DNA from: Nitrospira sp. SG-bin1
Lineage (GTDB): Bacteria > Nitrospirota > Nitrospiria > Nitrospirales > Nitrospiraceae
Assembly (NCBI GenBank): GCA_002083365.1
Contig: LVWS01000019.1
Location: 32,268-96,267, forward strand
Direction of reading: 5' to 3'
Length of the DNA stretch: 64,000 bases
Shown here: one piece after another, positions 52,810 through 60,742 of the stretch
Numbering within the stretch: the stretch's first letter is position 1
Layout of the letters: every line of letters begins with the position of its first letter
The notes under the pieces: generated by a model
What the model was told of the DNA's origin: nothing
Databases searched by the model: none
What the model saw: only the letters and a program-made list of their open reading frames with translations
Position numbers and translations under genes: made by a program

Positions 52810-53841
52810 TCATTGTCCCCCCGCCAGACGGCATTGTCCTTGATCATAATGCTGGGGAACTTGCGTCACCTCCAGGGGCAGTCCCTCGCTCGTCGCCCGC
52901 CGAGTAGGGGCGTATTCCGCTTCAAGCCATCTCCGACGCATGTGCTTCAGTCGACCCGACTCTTCGAGACGAAACAACAGGTTGTTCAAGAACCATTGTA
53001 ACCGCCTGTGGTCGTCGCTTGTCACGATGGAAAGATCCTCACGAGTCAGAACCAAGGGGGTGCCGTCGATGTGCGTCAAGAGCCGCCAATCTTGCCAGAC
53101 TCGTTTCGTCACGTACTCGAGGATGGAATGGTTGGTCAGGATAACGTCGATATTCAGGTCCTTCGTTTCGATCGAGGCGGGAAGTGAATCGCAGATGACC
53201 ATGCGGATGTGCTTGAGGTTGGCTTCGGCGTACAGGTGAGAGGATCGTCCCTTCTGTACGGCGACGGTCAATCCGGCAAAGCCTTCCTGGATCGCAGTCA
53301 ACGTATCCGCCTGTCCGCTCTGCTTTTGAAATGGCTTCAGGACTCGCTCCGCTACTTCAGGCTTTTGAATGATGGCTGCGACACCGTCTTCATGAAAATA
53401 GGGCGGGGAAAACCACAGGCCCGGCGGCCTTGCGCCGGGGACGGTTCCGCTGACGGAGGAGACGAAGAGATCGAGTTGTCCTTCGTTCATCTTGATGAAC
53501 AGATCAGGAAATCGAGTCACGTGCAAGGTCGGAACAACGGGGCTGGTTCTGCCGCAATGAGCGGTGAGCGCATCGGCTATTTCTCGGATGAGTTCGACAT
53601 CCAGGCCTGTGACGCGAATGCCTTCGTCGGTGTACACGGCGGGAAAGACAAATGGTCGGAACGGCTCGACGGAAATGCCGACACGTAGCCGCGCGCGCGA
53701 GCAGATCGACGACAATTCATCATGGGTCAGCGGGTGTATGAGCTCTACGGCATCATACACCAGCCCGCATCCATGCAGAGGGACGCCCAGCGTCGTCAGG
53801 ACCAGCAAAACGAGAAATCTTTTGATGGCGTACAGGCTCAC
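52810..53841 (-). CDS. Solute-binding-protein-like lipoprotein (SBP_bac_3 type)
   Basis: 343 residues. FLVLLVLTTLGVPLHGC is a lipobox. The mature domain is the family-3 periplasmic binding protein fold: SRARLRVGISVEPFRPFVF, GLDVELIREIADAL, FPDLFIKMNEGQLDLFVSSVSGT, LWFSPPYFHEDGVAAI, TVAVQKGRSSHLYAEA. No permease or ATPase gene is next to it. It is followed by the haem-binding gene, so it probably senses a ligand rather than transports it. Substrate unknown; amino acid-like is usual for the family. Confidence 0.82.
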   Translation of the reverse strand: MSLYAIKRFLVLLVLTTLGVPLHGCGLVYDAVELIHPLTHDELSSICSRARLRVGISVEPFRPFVFPAVYTDEGIRVTGLDVELIREIADALTAHCGRTSPVVPTLHVTRFPDLFIKMNEGQLDLFVSSVSGTVPGARPPGLWFSPPYFHEDGVAAIIQKPEVAERVLKPFQKQSGQADTLTAIQEGFAGLTVAVQKGRSSHLYAEANLKHIRMVICDSLPASIETKDLNIDVILTNHSILEYVTKRVWQDWRLLTHIDGTPLVLTREDLSIVTSDDHRRLQWFLNNLLFRLEESGRLKHMRRRWLEAEYAPTRRATSEGLPLEVTQVPQHYDQGQCRLAGGQ

Positions 53842-53892
53842 GCCGCATATCCTCCATGTCTTGATATGTCGTCATGACCAAGAGTCATCGGT

Positions 53893-54474
53893 TTAAAACC
53901 GAACGCCTATGGTGAAGAGCCATTGTCGTGACAAGTCGGACTTGCCCTGGAAATCGATCTCGAATCTGGTGTACTGAAGGCCCATATCGACGGAAAACCC
54001 CTGGGCGACAGGAAATCGTACGCCGATCTGTCCTCCGTACAGGTAACCTGGTGAAAGAGCTCCTCTTCCCGGCAGGGTTCCCCCCAGCATCGCCCCGACA
54101 TACGGTACCGCTCGGTGCTCCAACGGTCCGAAAAGCACGTGTCGCAAGATGCGACTGATCGGCTTGCCGCTGGGAAAATCCAACAAGTCGATGAAATTGT
54201 TCCAACGCGGGTTCGCATACAAAGAATGTTGGTCGGTGATAAAGGTAGGTGTATGGTGACTGTAATATTGGTAGATGCCTCTCAGTTCGATGGGGCCATA
54301 GCGAAGTGCGGTAATTCCGGCTTGAACGGCGATGATTCTGCGGGTGGGCGCAAAGGAGCGATCGTTGAATGACACGTCGAAACTGAACGGGCGAAGCGGC
54401 AAGATATCGAGAACCGCCTCTTGGCCCACCGCTTCAATCGGCAGCGCCATTGCGAGGGCGAAAGTACCCACCAC
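53893..54474 (-). CDS. Outer-membrane beta-barrel protein, PagL-like acyloxyacyl hydrolase
   Basis: 193 residues from a GTG start. An exported, barrel-like sequence: LPLRPFSFDVSFNDRSFAPTRRI, GPIELRGIYQYYSHH, VGAMLGGTLPGRGALSPGYLYGGQIGVRF, GFSVDMGLQYTRFEIDFQGKSDLSRQWLFTIGVRF. The small barrel size and ending on Phe agree with acyloxyacyl hydrolase-like LPS modifiers, though the catalytic His-Ser pair is not clearly identified. The N-terminal frame continues upstream in frame as RRHISWYVV, and GGAGG with a 7-base spacer precedes a CTG at 54498; so the true start may be this CTG. First gene of the envelope cluster 52047-54474. Confidence 0.55.
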   Translation of the reverse strand: MVGTFALAMALPIEAVGQEAVLDILPLRPFSFDVSFNDRSFAPTRRIIAVQAGITALRYGPIELRGIYQYYSHHTPTFITDQHSLYANPRWNNFIDLLDFPSGKPISRILRHVLFGPLEHRAVPYVGAMLGGTLPGRGALSPGYLYGGQIGVRFPVAQGFSVDMGLQYTRFEIDFQGKSDLSRQWLFTIGVRF

Positions 54475-54655
54475 GTACCATGAAATGTGCCTCCGCAGCG
54501 AGCCACCTCCCTCTCTCGCATCGCTTTACCGATACCGGTCGCTTGTCATTCGCATTGTAGCGTAACCGCAGTATCTTTTTCATGGTGGCCGGCTCGCGAC
54601 GGGCCGCTAGAAAATTGGCGGTGTGCCATCGTCGCTGTGTTAAAATCGCTCTCTT

Positions 54656-54745
54656 GCCGGAGTGGCGGAATAGGCAGACGCAAGGGACTTAAAATCCCTC
54701 GGGTCCAAAAGGCCCGTACCGGTTCGATCCCGGTCTCCGGCACCA
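54656..54745 (+). tRNA. tRNA-Leu (anticodon UAA)
   Basis: Acceptor GCCGGAG pairs with CTCCGGC, followed by ACCA (CCA encoded). The anticodon arm AGGGA-CTTAAAA-TCCCT gives anticodon TAA. There is a long variable arm (CGGGTCC...GGCCCG) typical for a class II tRNA, and T-arm CCGGTTCGATCCCGG. A decayed element follows; tRNA-Leu is a favoured integration site. Confidence 0.98.
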
Positions 54746-54809
54746 CGTAACGCTGAAAAGTCAATACGAGATATGCGTTTCGCATCTTGATGGTCCTTGA
54801 TTGTGTGAA

Positions 54810-54850
54810 GTGGTACACAAAAAGGCCGTCAAGTGATACATTTTCCCCCC
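54810..54850 (+). repeat. TGGTACA-type repeats, possible IS21-family end remnant
   Basis: GTGGTACACAAAAA (54810-54823) and GTGATACATTTTCCCCCC (54833-54850) match the repeats at 56068-56149. Repeats of the form TGGTACA ... TTTC with 20-40 base spacing are typical of the ends of IS21-family elements. Confidence 0.4.
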
Positions 54851-55163
54851 GCTCACCGACCTAGCATCTAACGCTGCTTGCTCCAAGCCACGCTTCAATT
54901 CTGCGATTCGCTCTATGTTAAACGTATTTCGATCTACTCTGGTAAATGGTTGACTGACTAATGGCGGTCTATTGCCTGTATGTGGGACACCATCAGCCAG
55001 GGCATCGACCAGTAGAATGTGATGAAGCAATCCTGTGTAATCACTATACGCAATCACACAGGGTTACCTTCATGGCTGACGTTGGGTTGTTGCTTGGGTT
55101 GGGTAATGGGCGGCAAGGCGCCGTCGCGGTACTTGCCACCGCTCGGATACCTATCGCCCGCAA

Positions 55164-55191
55164 TTGTGCAGCGGAAATAACCAGATATACT
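55164..55191 (+). promoter_or_regulatory. Promoter of the HicB-like paralogue
   Basis: TTGTGC (55164-55169), 16-base spacer, TATACT (55186-55191), 6 bases before the ATG. Same layout as the promoter at 14263-14290, supporting near-leaderless transcription of both genes. Confidence 0.65.
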
Positions 55192-55197
55192 TTGCTG

Positions 55198-55506
55198 ATG
55201 AAATCTACAAAATACAATCTTTGGCAGGACGATAACGGGGCGTGGCGTGGCTATCTGGAGGGATACCCGCAGTATGAGATCGATGGAGAGTCGTTCCAAG
55301 AACTGCAGGGTAAGCTATGGCAATTGCATCAGGAGCTCACTGCTGATGAAGTCGAACAAGAACAGAACCAGCCTGAACGACAGCTCTTCGAGCGCAGGGA
55401 AGACCCTTCGTCACCCGCTAGGGTACCCCGCCCCATGTCGCATGCTCAAATCAAGCGAAGGGCACGGGTAGAGCAACTCATGTTTGCCTTGATCAGCAAT
55501 CCATGA
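55198..55506 (+). CDS. HicB-like small protein with conserved basic C-terminal tail
   Basis: 102 residues: MKSTKYNLWQDDNGAWRGYL, then EGYPQYEIDGESFQELQ and GKLWQLHQELTADE, HicB-like; then a Glu/Gln/Arg-rich linker and the basic helix RPMSHAQIKRRARVEQLMFA. It matches the gene at 13912 over the full length except the linker, and the promoters match too. No HicA gene is adjacent, so it is not a classical toxin-antitoxin pair. A longer frame starts at 54961, but the paralogue and promoter place the start here. It sits inside the tRNA-Leu accessory stretch, so this copy may have come with an element. Confidence 0.75.
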   Translation: MKSTKYNLWQDDNGAWRGYLEGYPQYEIDGESFQELQGKLWQLHQELTADEVEQEQNQPERQLFERREDPSSPARVPRPMSHAQIKRRARVEQLMFALISNP

Positions 55507-55789
55507 ATGCGACGAATGCACCCTTAACGTGACTTGATAATCCCTTTCATCCCGACCAGCTCAGAAAAGGCCTCTTCAATGATGGCAGGATAAGCCGAGG
55601 TACCCCGGGATTATAGTAGAGGCTACTACGTAGAGGCGGTAAATTTTGACTTGGTTCCCTGCTACACTCTCAGATGAGAGCAGCAGAAGTAGAAACACCT
55701 CATGTTCCCCGCGTGTTCCCCACAGGCAACCCAGACGAGAAACCCGGCCTGCATTGCTCAGAGAACGGCTGATAAAGGGTTTTGGAGTT

Positions 55790-55978
55790 TCACGAAACTG
55801 TGTCTCTATCTGCCTTGGGAAACTTCTCAGCAAGCGCCGATAGGTAGTATTGGATAAAGGCCACTTCCATCGGCGTCAGTTCTTCTGCCTTCACACAGTA
55901 CCCAAGTAGGCGTTCGGACGAGGTTGCGAATTGCTGTAACTCTTCACGTATGGAATTACAGATATTCCCGTTTTCCAT
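55790..55978 (-). CDS. Small helical protein, unknown function
   Basis: 62 residues with AGGAGGG eight bases upstream of the ATG. Two helices: SIREELQQFATSSERLLGYCV and MEVAFIQYYLSALAEKFPKA, separated by ELTP. No family recognised. Likely a genuine orphan gene inside the accessory stretch. Confidence 0.55.
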   Translation of the reverse strand: MENGNICNSIREELQQFATSSERLLGYCVKAEELTPMEVAFIQYYLSALAEKFPKADRDTVS

Positions 55979-56067
55979 GTCCGGTACCCTCCTGTATTAG
56001 GTGTGTGTGACGGCAATGATAAGCACTTGTCCGTGACGGTCAAGAGGGCGAAATAAAGGAGGGGAGA

Positions 56068-56149
56068 GTGGTACACAAAATTTCACTCTTTGACTGTAAG
56101 CCGTTGCAGGTGGTACAAAATTTCCCGCCAGTGTGGTACACAATTTCCC
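56068..56149 (+). repeat. Three TGGTACA-type repeats, probable IS21-like end remnant
   Basis: GTGGTACACAAAATTTC (56068-56084), GTGGTACAAAATTTCCC (56110-56126) and GTGGTACACAATTTCCC (56133-56149), spaced 42 and 23 bases. The group is of the IS21-family end type. No transposase (istA/istB) is present between these and the copy at 54810. At 56219-56228 a 10-base match (TCCGGCACCA) to the 3' end of tRNA-Leu is seen. Confidence 0.5.
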
Positions 56150-56276
56150 TTTTCAGAAAGTACCCCACTGATAAATCAAGGACTTCTGGACCACTGGGGT
56201 CGATCTTCTCCCCCGCGTTCCGGCACCAGCCATTGAGGATACCGTATCTGCCGCGAATGAATGTAATGAGGGATGC

Positions 56277-56510
56277 ATGGATACAAAAAGCATTGTGATG
56301 TTTGTCGGTGGGGTAACGGCCCTACTTTTGGTGATTGGGATCGGGGCATGGGTGATGACGGCGCCTTTGGAAGCGGGAGTAGCAGAAACGAAACGGTGTA
56401 ATGACTATGTGGTTGAGTTAGATCAGGTGAATAAGTACAAGTGGTTTTGGACGCCCTATCATCAGCGCATGGCGTTCAACACCTGCATCACCAAGAAAAT
56501 AGGCCAGTAG
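56277..56510 (+). CDS. Small single-pass membrane protein
   Basis: 77 residues. SIVMFVGGVTALLLVIGIGAWVM spans the membrane once; the C-terminus has VAETKRCNDYVVELDQVNKYKWFW and FNTCITKK, two cysteines that could pair in the periplasm. GAGGG precedes the ATG by 4 bases. Unknown function. Confidence 0.6.
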   Translation: MDTKSIVMFVGGVTALLLVIGIGAWVMTAPLEAGVAETKRCNDYVVELDQVNKYKWFWTPYHQRMAFNTCITKKIGQ

Positions 56511-56588
56511 AAGTAGTCGGCACTCATTCTCGTTCGTCACACCAGTCGCCGGGAGTTCTCTTCCAACACACGCATGAGCTGATGGTGT

Positions 56589-57011
56589 ATGCCTCCCATT
56601 CGTGTCTTCCGCCACGGTGTCTTTCGAATTCTCCTTGCGTTCGCATTGTTACAGCTGTGGAATCCTGTGCCACTGTTCGCGGAATGGCTGCTCGTCGATA
56701 GGAACGACAAGGCGAAAATCTATGTTGATCCGGAAAGCATCCGCCGGAACGGCGAAGTGGTCAGCGTCTGGGTGTTGGATGATCTCAAGACGGCCCAGAA
56801 CAGAGGGTTGAGCACGTTCTTATCCACTCGTGCCCAGGAAGAACACGATTGTTCACAAAAACGCTTTCGCCTTGTGGCGATTGAGCGGTTTGCCGGAAAT
56901 ATGGGGACCGGTAACTCAATCTATAAAAAGTCAGGTGAGTCACACTGGGCCCCCATCCCACGTGAGAGCATGGCGCAATCAGTTTGGAAATATGTGTGTG
57001 GGAAGAAGTGA
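56589..57011 (+). CDS. Surface-adhesin E-like exported protein
   Basis: 140 residues with a signal peptide (ILLAFALLQLWNPVPLFA). The mature part WLLVDRNDKAKIYVDPESIRRNGEVVSVWVLDD, DCSQKRFRLVAIERFAGNMG and WKYVCGKK fits the surface-adhesin protein E fold (small, two cysteines that pair). These are envelope proteins, sometimes binding host factors; here probably an ordinary periplasmic or surface protein. Confidence 0.8.
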   Translation: MPPIRVFRHGVFRILLAFALLQLWNPVPLFAEWLLVDRNDKAKIYVDPESIRRNGEVVSVWVLDDLKTAQNRGLSTFLSTRAQEEHDCSQKRFRLVAIERFAGNMGTGNSIYKKSGESHWAPIPRESMAQSVWKYVCGKK

Positions 57012-57043
57012 GCGCACAGGGGGATGCCAGGTTCTCGGAGAGA

Positions 57044-57424
57044 TCATGCCGGCCTTTGCTGCCCACAGTTCCAGCAGGAGGCAAATTGGCTTTCGTGACG
57101 CTCGTCGCAACCTGGGCATGTCCATGAGTCTTGGTTGGATGGCAGCAACACCAGGCCTTCTTCAAGTATTTTTCTTGCCCGATCACAGTCCTCGTCTTGG
57201 ATGACCCACAGCTCTGGAAACACCTCAGTAAAGGGAATCTCTCCTGCCAGGCTCGACGAACGCTGGTTCTTAATCGTACAGGGGATCCCTGCCTCCTCAA
57301 GCCTCTCCTTGCGCATCTCGACTTCGATCAGGTGCTGAGCGACGAAGACCCTTTCCATTGAGAGCGAGTTTCCGCAAGGTTTCTGGATCACTACAACCGA
57401 CGTAAGCTGGTTTTGACTATTCAA
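57044..57424 (-). CDS. DUF2007 domain protein with C-terminal zinc ribbon
   Basis: About 126 residues (start may be at 57358). MERVFVAQHLIEVEMRKERLEEAGIPC, then NQRSSSLAGEIPFTEVFPELWVIQDEDCDRARKIL is the DUF2007 (putative signal-transducing) domain; the C-terminus WTCPGCDERHESQFASCWNCGQQ has two CxxC pairs. The ribbon fusion is less usual. Cytoplasmic; function unknown. Confidence 0.78.
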   Translation of the reverse strand: MNSQNQLTSVVVIQKPCGNSLSMERVFVAQHLIEVEMRKERLEEAGIPCTIKNQRSSSLAGEIPFTEVFPELWVIQDEDCDRARKILEEGLVLLPSNQDSWTCPGCDERHESQFASCWNCGQQRPA

Positions 57425-57667
57425 CTAGGTTATCATTTTCCAGTATCGAGGTGGAGGAAGGAGCTGCGATAGTGACACGTGCAATGGTGGCAAACGGTAG
57501 GACGTGGTTAGAGGCAGATCGAAGCTTTGAAAGAAATAGGGCCAACGCGTTCCAAGGTGAACAAATTTGAAAAGTCCTTCTTAATCAAGATCTCACCTGA
57601 CCTCCACAACAGTGCCTCAACCTCACAGGTTTTCCGACTATGAAGTCCTTCTGGCACCAGTAGGGTC

Positions 57668-58288
57668 CTAACTCTCCTGCCCACGAAGAAACGGAATCTC
57701 GGCGTCTTGATATATCTTCCCGAATTCCGGAAAAGTAGGACAACTGTAGCGTCCTGTGTAAGGCACAGTTGATTGAGTTTGGCTAAATACAATTTGGGCG
57801 ACCCTTATGCCGGGACGAAGGGCAAGAGGGGTGACACCTAAATTGGCAAGTTCAAGGGTTATAACTCCTCTGAAGCCTGGAGCAACAGATATTGCCGTCG
57901 CAATGACTAGTCCCGTGCGTCCCCACGAGGATCTTGAAGTGACATAAGCGGCTAAATCATTTGGTAAGCAAACGTATTCAATAGATGCGCCAAGCGCAAA
58001 CTCTCCTGGGTGAAGGTAAATGCTTCCGCCCCGACGTATCGTTACACGCTCTTGGTATTTCTCTAGATCTTCTTCAGCGTTTGCCGACAAAGGATCTATC
58101 TTTGGAATATCGGATCGGCGTAAAAAAATAAAACTGAATCCCAACCGGAGATCAACAGATGAGCCCCCAATCTGTGATGGGTCCAATAGTGGGGTGATAA
58201 CAAGCCGTTTCTTGAGGTCTGGTTCTCTTAGCCTGGTAAGAATTTCGAGTTTAGAAAGCTGACCAGATTTTACTTCGTTTGGCTCCAT
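57668..58288 (-). CDS. dCTP deaminase family protein
   Basis: 206 residues, usual length. Motifs: GGSSVDLRLG, YLHPGEFALGAS, TSRSSWGRTGL (Ser/Arg substrate contacts) and GFRGVITLELANLG with the catalytic Glu, then LRPGIRVAQIVF. It deaminates dCTP to dUTP, releasing ammonia. Housekeeping copies feed dTTP synthesis; others deplete dCTP during phage infection as a defence. This copy lies last in an AT-rich three-gene cassette with a metallopeptidase, overlapping it by 19 bases, which favours a specialised role. All catalytic residues seem present. Defence function is inference. Confidence 0.9.
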   Translation of the reverse strand: MEPNEVKSGQLSKLEILTRLREPDLKKRLVITPLLDPSQIGGSSVDLRLGFSFIFLRRSDIPKIDPLSANAEEDLEKYQERVTIRRGGSIYLHPGEFALGASIEYVCLPNDLAAYVTSRSSWGRTGLVIATAISVAPGFRGVITLELANLGVTPLALRPGIRVAQIVFSQTQSTVPYTGRYSCPTFPEFGKIYQDAEIPFLRGQES

Positions 58289-59652
58289 GCTGAGTAATCC
58301 TTGAGCAATTCAATAGTTTCTATAGCCTTAAGGACGAGTCTGTTAATCCGTTCATCATGATCGAGATGCCATTTTATCCCCTGATCAAAGGGTAAGGATA
58401 TCCTCGCCGTCCGGTAGAACCAACCTGCAGCAATTGCTGATCTAAAATCAGGCGGATTAAGCGAAGAGGCTGTCTTCACTTCATCGGGCGGTATTCCTAC
58501 AGACAGTCTTTCAAGCAGTTGCCCAATTTCGGTCTCCAATGTTGCTCTTGAATACTGTTGTCCACTGAGCTTAGACTCAAAAAACAGAGGCATTTTGGCT
58601 AAAACGGATGGAACGTCTCTATATGCACGCTCTATGAATCCATTTTCGTTTATAATGGCAAGATCGCTGTCATCTCTGGCCAAATCCTTCAAGTGTTCGA
58701 TTCTTTTTAGCACAGCTTTCCGGATATCAGGGATTGGTGCAGCTCCGTCAATTCCCACAATCAAGGTAACTAGCTCTTCCTTATCTAACCAAGCCAAGAG
58801 CTGTCGTATGCGATATCTCCAGGGAGGGTAAAACTGATTTGATTCATCAGGCAAGGCATCCAGAACACTTGTTGAAGCAATGTCTTCCAAAGCAAATAGT
58901 GCGCTAATGCCAAGCAGGTAAAATGCTACTGCATCAGAAATCAATTCTTCGAGTGCCCTATAGCGTGCTTGATAAATAATTTGAAAGACACGCTGTCTGG
59001 CAGATAGTTCAAATAATGGCGGAAGATTTTCATACTCTGATCCACACCACTTTAAATCTGGTCCGATCAATTGGTTGACATAGGCTACAACGTTTTCGCG
59101 ATCCTCTTGCTCGAGATAGCGATCTGCCACACGATGCCCAAGCTCATGCGCTATGATTGCATGAAGTAAGACATTGGGATACTCAACTGTTGGTATGCCT
59201 ATAACGTAAAAGGTAGTCACTCCTTGCATTACCTCTTCCAAAGTGTCGCCAAGAAGTGGTCCTAACATCTTTCTGTAATGGCCAGCTATGTCAAAGACGC
59301 TGTAGTTGTAGCTTCTTTGAGCCCTTAGAATAAAAAGCGCTTTTGGCTCAACTTGATGAATGAGATTTTCAACAGGCGCAATCATTGAGGTGGGGATACG
59401 ATTGGAGGTAGAGCCCTCCAAGTAATGCAGATGTCCGCTGATTATCTTTAGTGAGTGGCAGGCAAATTTCAGGACACGCTCATCGCTGTTTGTTTCCAGC
59501 ACAGAAATGACTTTAACTACAATGCCTTGAAATATCTTGCCGAGTTTTCGTGGTGCCTCGGTAGGAAAATCTTTTGATAGAATATGAGAAAGCTGATTTT
59601 GTATGTTACGTGCTAAGGCATAGCCGAGCTTAAGAAGCTCATCTGGAGTCAT
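58270..59652 (-). CDS. Predicted zinc metallopeptidase (HExxH), unknown family
   Basis: 460 residues. HELGH in LLHAIIAHELGHRVADRYLEQ (about residue 165-178) supplies two His and Glu; EELISDAVAFYLLG further on gives a Glu as third ligand plus Asp, the gluzincin layout. The N-terminal 150 residues are helical (KIISGHLHYLEG); the C-terminal half is mainly helical (LLERLSVGIPPDEV, RINRLVLKAIETIELLK). No signal or membrane segment, so cytosolic. No known family recognised. It overlaps the dCTP deaminase gene (58270-58288) and is 3 bases from the preceding gene. Such proteases with a nucleotide enzyme suggest an activated defence effector or regulator. Confidence 0.7.
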   Translation of the reverse strand: MTPDELLKLGYALARNIQNQLSHILSKDFPTEAPRKLGKIFQGIVVKVISVLETNSDERVLKFACHSLKIISGHLHYLEGSTSNRIPTSMIAPVENLIHQVEPKALFILRAQRSYNYSVFDIAGHYRKMLGPLLGDTLEEVMQGVTTFYVIGIPTVEYPNVLLHAIIAHELGHRVADRYLEQEDRENVVAYVNQLIGPDLKWCGSEYENLPPLFELSARQRVFQIIYQARYRALEELISDAVAFYLLGISALFALEDIASTSVLDALPDESNQFYPPWRYRIRQLLAWLDKEELVTLIVGIDGAAPIPDIRKAVLKRIEHLKDLARDDSDLAIINENGFIERAYRDVPSVLAKMPLFFESKLSGQQYSRATLETEIGQLLERLSVGIPPDEVKTASSLNPPDFRSAIAAGWFYRTARISLPFDQGIKWHLDHDERINRLVLKAIETIELLKDYSAWSQTK

Positions 59653-59655
59653 GAT

Positions 59656-60120
59656 TCAGGAATACAGCGCATGCGAGGACGAATTGGGGAGAGTTTGAAA
59701 CGATGAAAGAACGGAATCCGCCACGATCCCAAAGAACGCCTGAGCTTTTCTTAAATCCTCGTTCAGTTGGGGGATTGTATTGGCAGCGCTTAGGTCTGAC
59801 AAGCCTTGTTCAATTGAGCCCATGAGAGCAACAAGATCCTCAGAAGTTCCTTCCTGTTGCATTCTTTCAAGAGGATTTAATGCAATCCGAAGTGACCTAA
59901 TAGATTGAGGTGTAACTCCCCCGATGGATTGTCCAGAACTTAACGTCCGTGCACCGCTTAATATTTCCTTAATTGCTTGCAGAGCTGAGCTAATAATTTT
60001 TTGGTCAGAACCAGTGATTGAGCCTCCTGTTGGACGATTTAATAATGCAGCTATTTGTGAAGCAAGAATCCCGCACCTAAAGTTTTCTGCTACCTTGTCA
60101 AGTTCATAGGTAAGACTCAT
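59656..60120 (-). CDS. Helical protein, first gene of the dCTP deaminase cassette
   Basis: 154 residues, all helical, for example DKVAENFRCGILASQIAALLNR, KIISSALQAIKEILSGARTLSSGQ, IEQGLSDLSAANTIPQLNEDLRKAQAFFG. No enzyme motif and no membrane segment. The ATG follows GGAGGAAGAGGCA. It precedes the metallopeptidase by 3 bases. A regulatory or sensor role is possible. No family recognised. Confidence 0.55.
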   Translation of the reverse strand: MSLTYELDKVAENFRCGILASQIAALLNRPTGGSITGSDQKIISSALQAIKEILSGARTLSSGQSIGGVTPQSIRSLRIALNPLERMQQEGTSEDLVALMGSIEQGLSDLSAANTIPQLNEDLRKAQAFFGIVADSVLSSFQTLPNSSSHALYS

Positions 60121-60462
60121 TGCCTCTTCCTCCTTGGTTGAGGGTGTTTTCTCGCATCAAATTTCTTCAAGTGAGCTTAAGGCAAGAATTGCTATGGTAC
60201 AGCTTACCACGAAAGACCGCGTCAGAGGTCCCAAGTAACACAGTGCACCCATGGGATGGGAACGCGGGTAACGTTGCAAGATTAAACCCGATGTTAGCTC
60301 ACTAGTCAACAAAATTATGGTGAGTGCCAAAGGCGCTTCGAATTCCTAATGTATGGTTTCCTTTTACCAGATTCTTCCGAATCCACGGCACACCTTAAAT
60401 GTCACCGAGAGGCCAAACTGCTTCCACCGGCTATGGCTTTTTGTTTCACCAGCGATAAGGCG
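60121..60462. other. Intergenic region without a supported gene
   Basis: About 340 bases upstream of the cassette on the minus strand and downstream of the gene at 60463. No gene or clear terminator was seen. Confidence 0.4.
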
Positions 60463-60720
60463 TCACTTCTTAAAAACCAGTCTCGGCTCTGTCATGCTTC
60501 CCATCGGGACCGCCACAAGCTCCCAGCCGTCGGCTCCAAATTCGTTCAGCTTGGTTTGCATATTCTTGGTGTCGGGGAGCACTTCGACGATGATGTATTG
60601 ATATCGTTTGGGCTCCTGCGCTTTGGCTGTAAACGGCTCTCCAATGAGAAGCAAGAATCCCAACGCGCTGAGGCTGACACCGGTGATGAACCACGCGAAT
60701 GAAAGGCGTACGTTCTGCAT
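60463..60720 (-). CDS. Small exported protein, DUF4177-like
   Basis: 85 residues. SFAWFITGVSLSALGFLLLIG is a signal or anchor. The mature part RYQYIIVEVLPDTKNMQTKLNEFGADGWELVAVPMG is the 'Y-x-x-x-V-x-V ... L-N-E-x-G-A-x-GWELV' pattern of DUF4177 proteins. Function unknown. GAGG is upstream of the ATG. It lies just after polA on the same strand (22-base gap), so it may be co-transcribed. Confidence 0.7.
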   Translation of the reverse strand: MQNVRLSFAWFITGVSLSALGFLLLIGEPFTAKAQEPKRYQYIIVEVLPDTKNMQTKLNEFGADGWELVAVPMGSMTEPRLVFKK

Positions 60721-60742
60721 ATCTCACCTCTTTTGTTCTAGG

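Larger units (their letters stand above)
54746..55197. other. Accessory stretch after tRNA-Leu
   Basis: About 450 bases with no supported gene. It has two TGGTACA/TGATACA-type repeats (54810-54850) and, at its right end, the promoter of the HicB-like gene. Probably the left end of a decayed integrated element. Confidence 0.5.

Noticed and set aside
54961..55197. Upstream extension of the HicB-like gene
   Set aside because: Paralogue alignment and promoter position both place the start at 55198.
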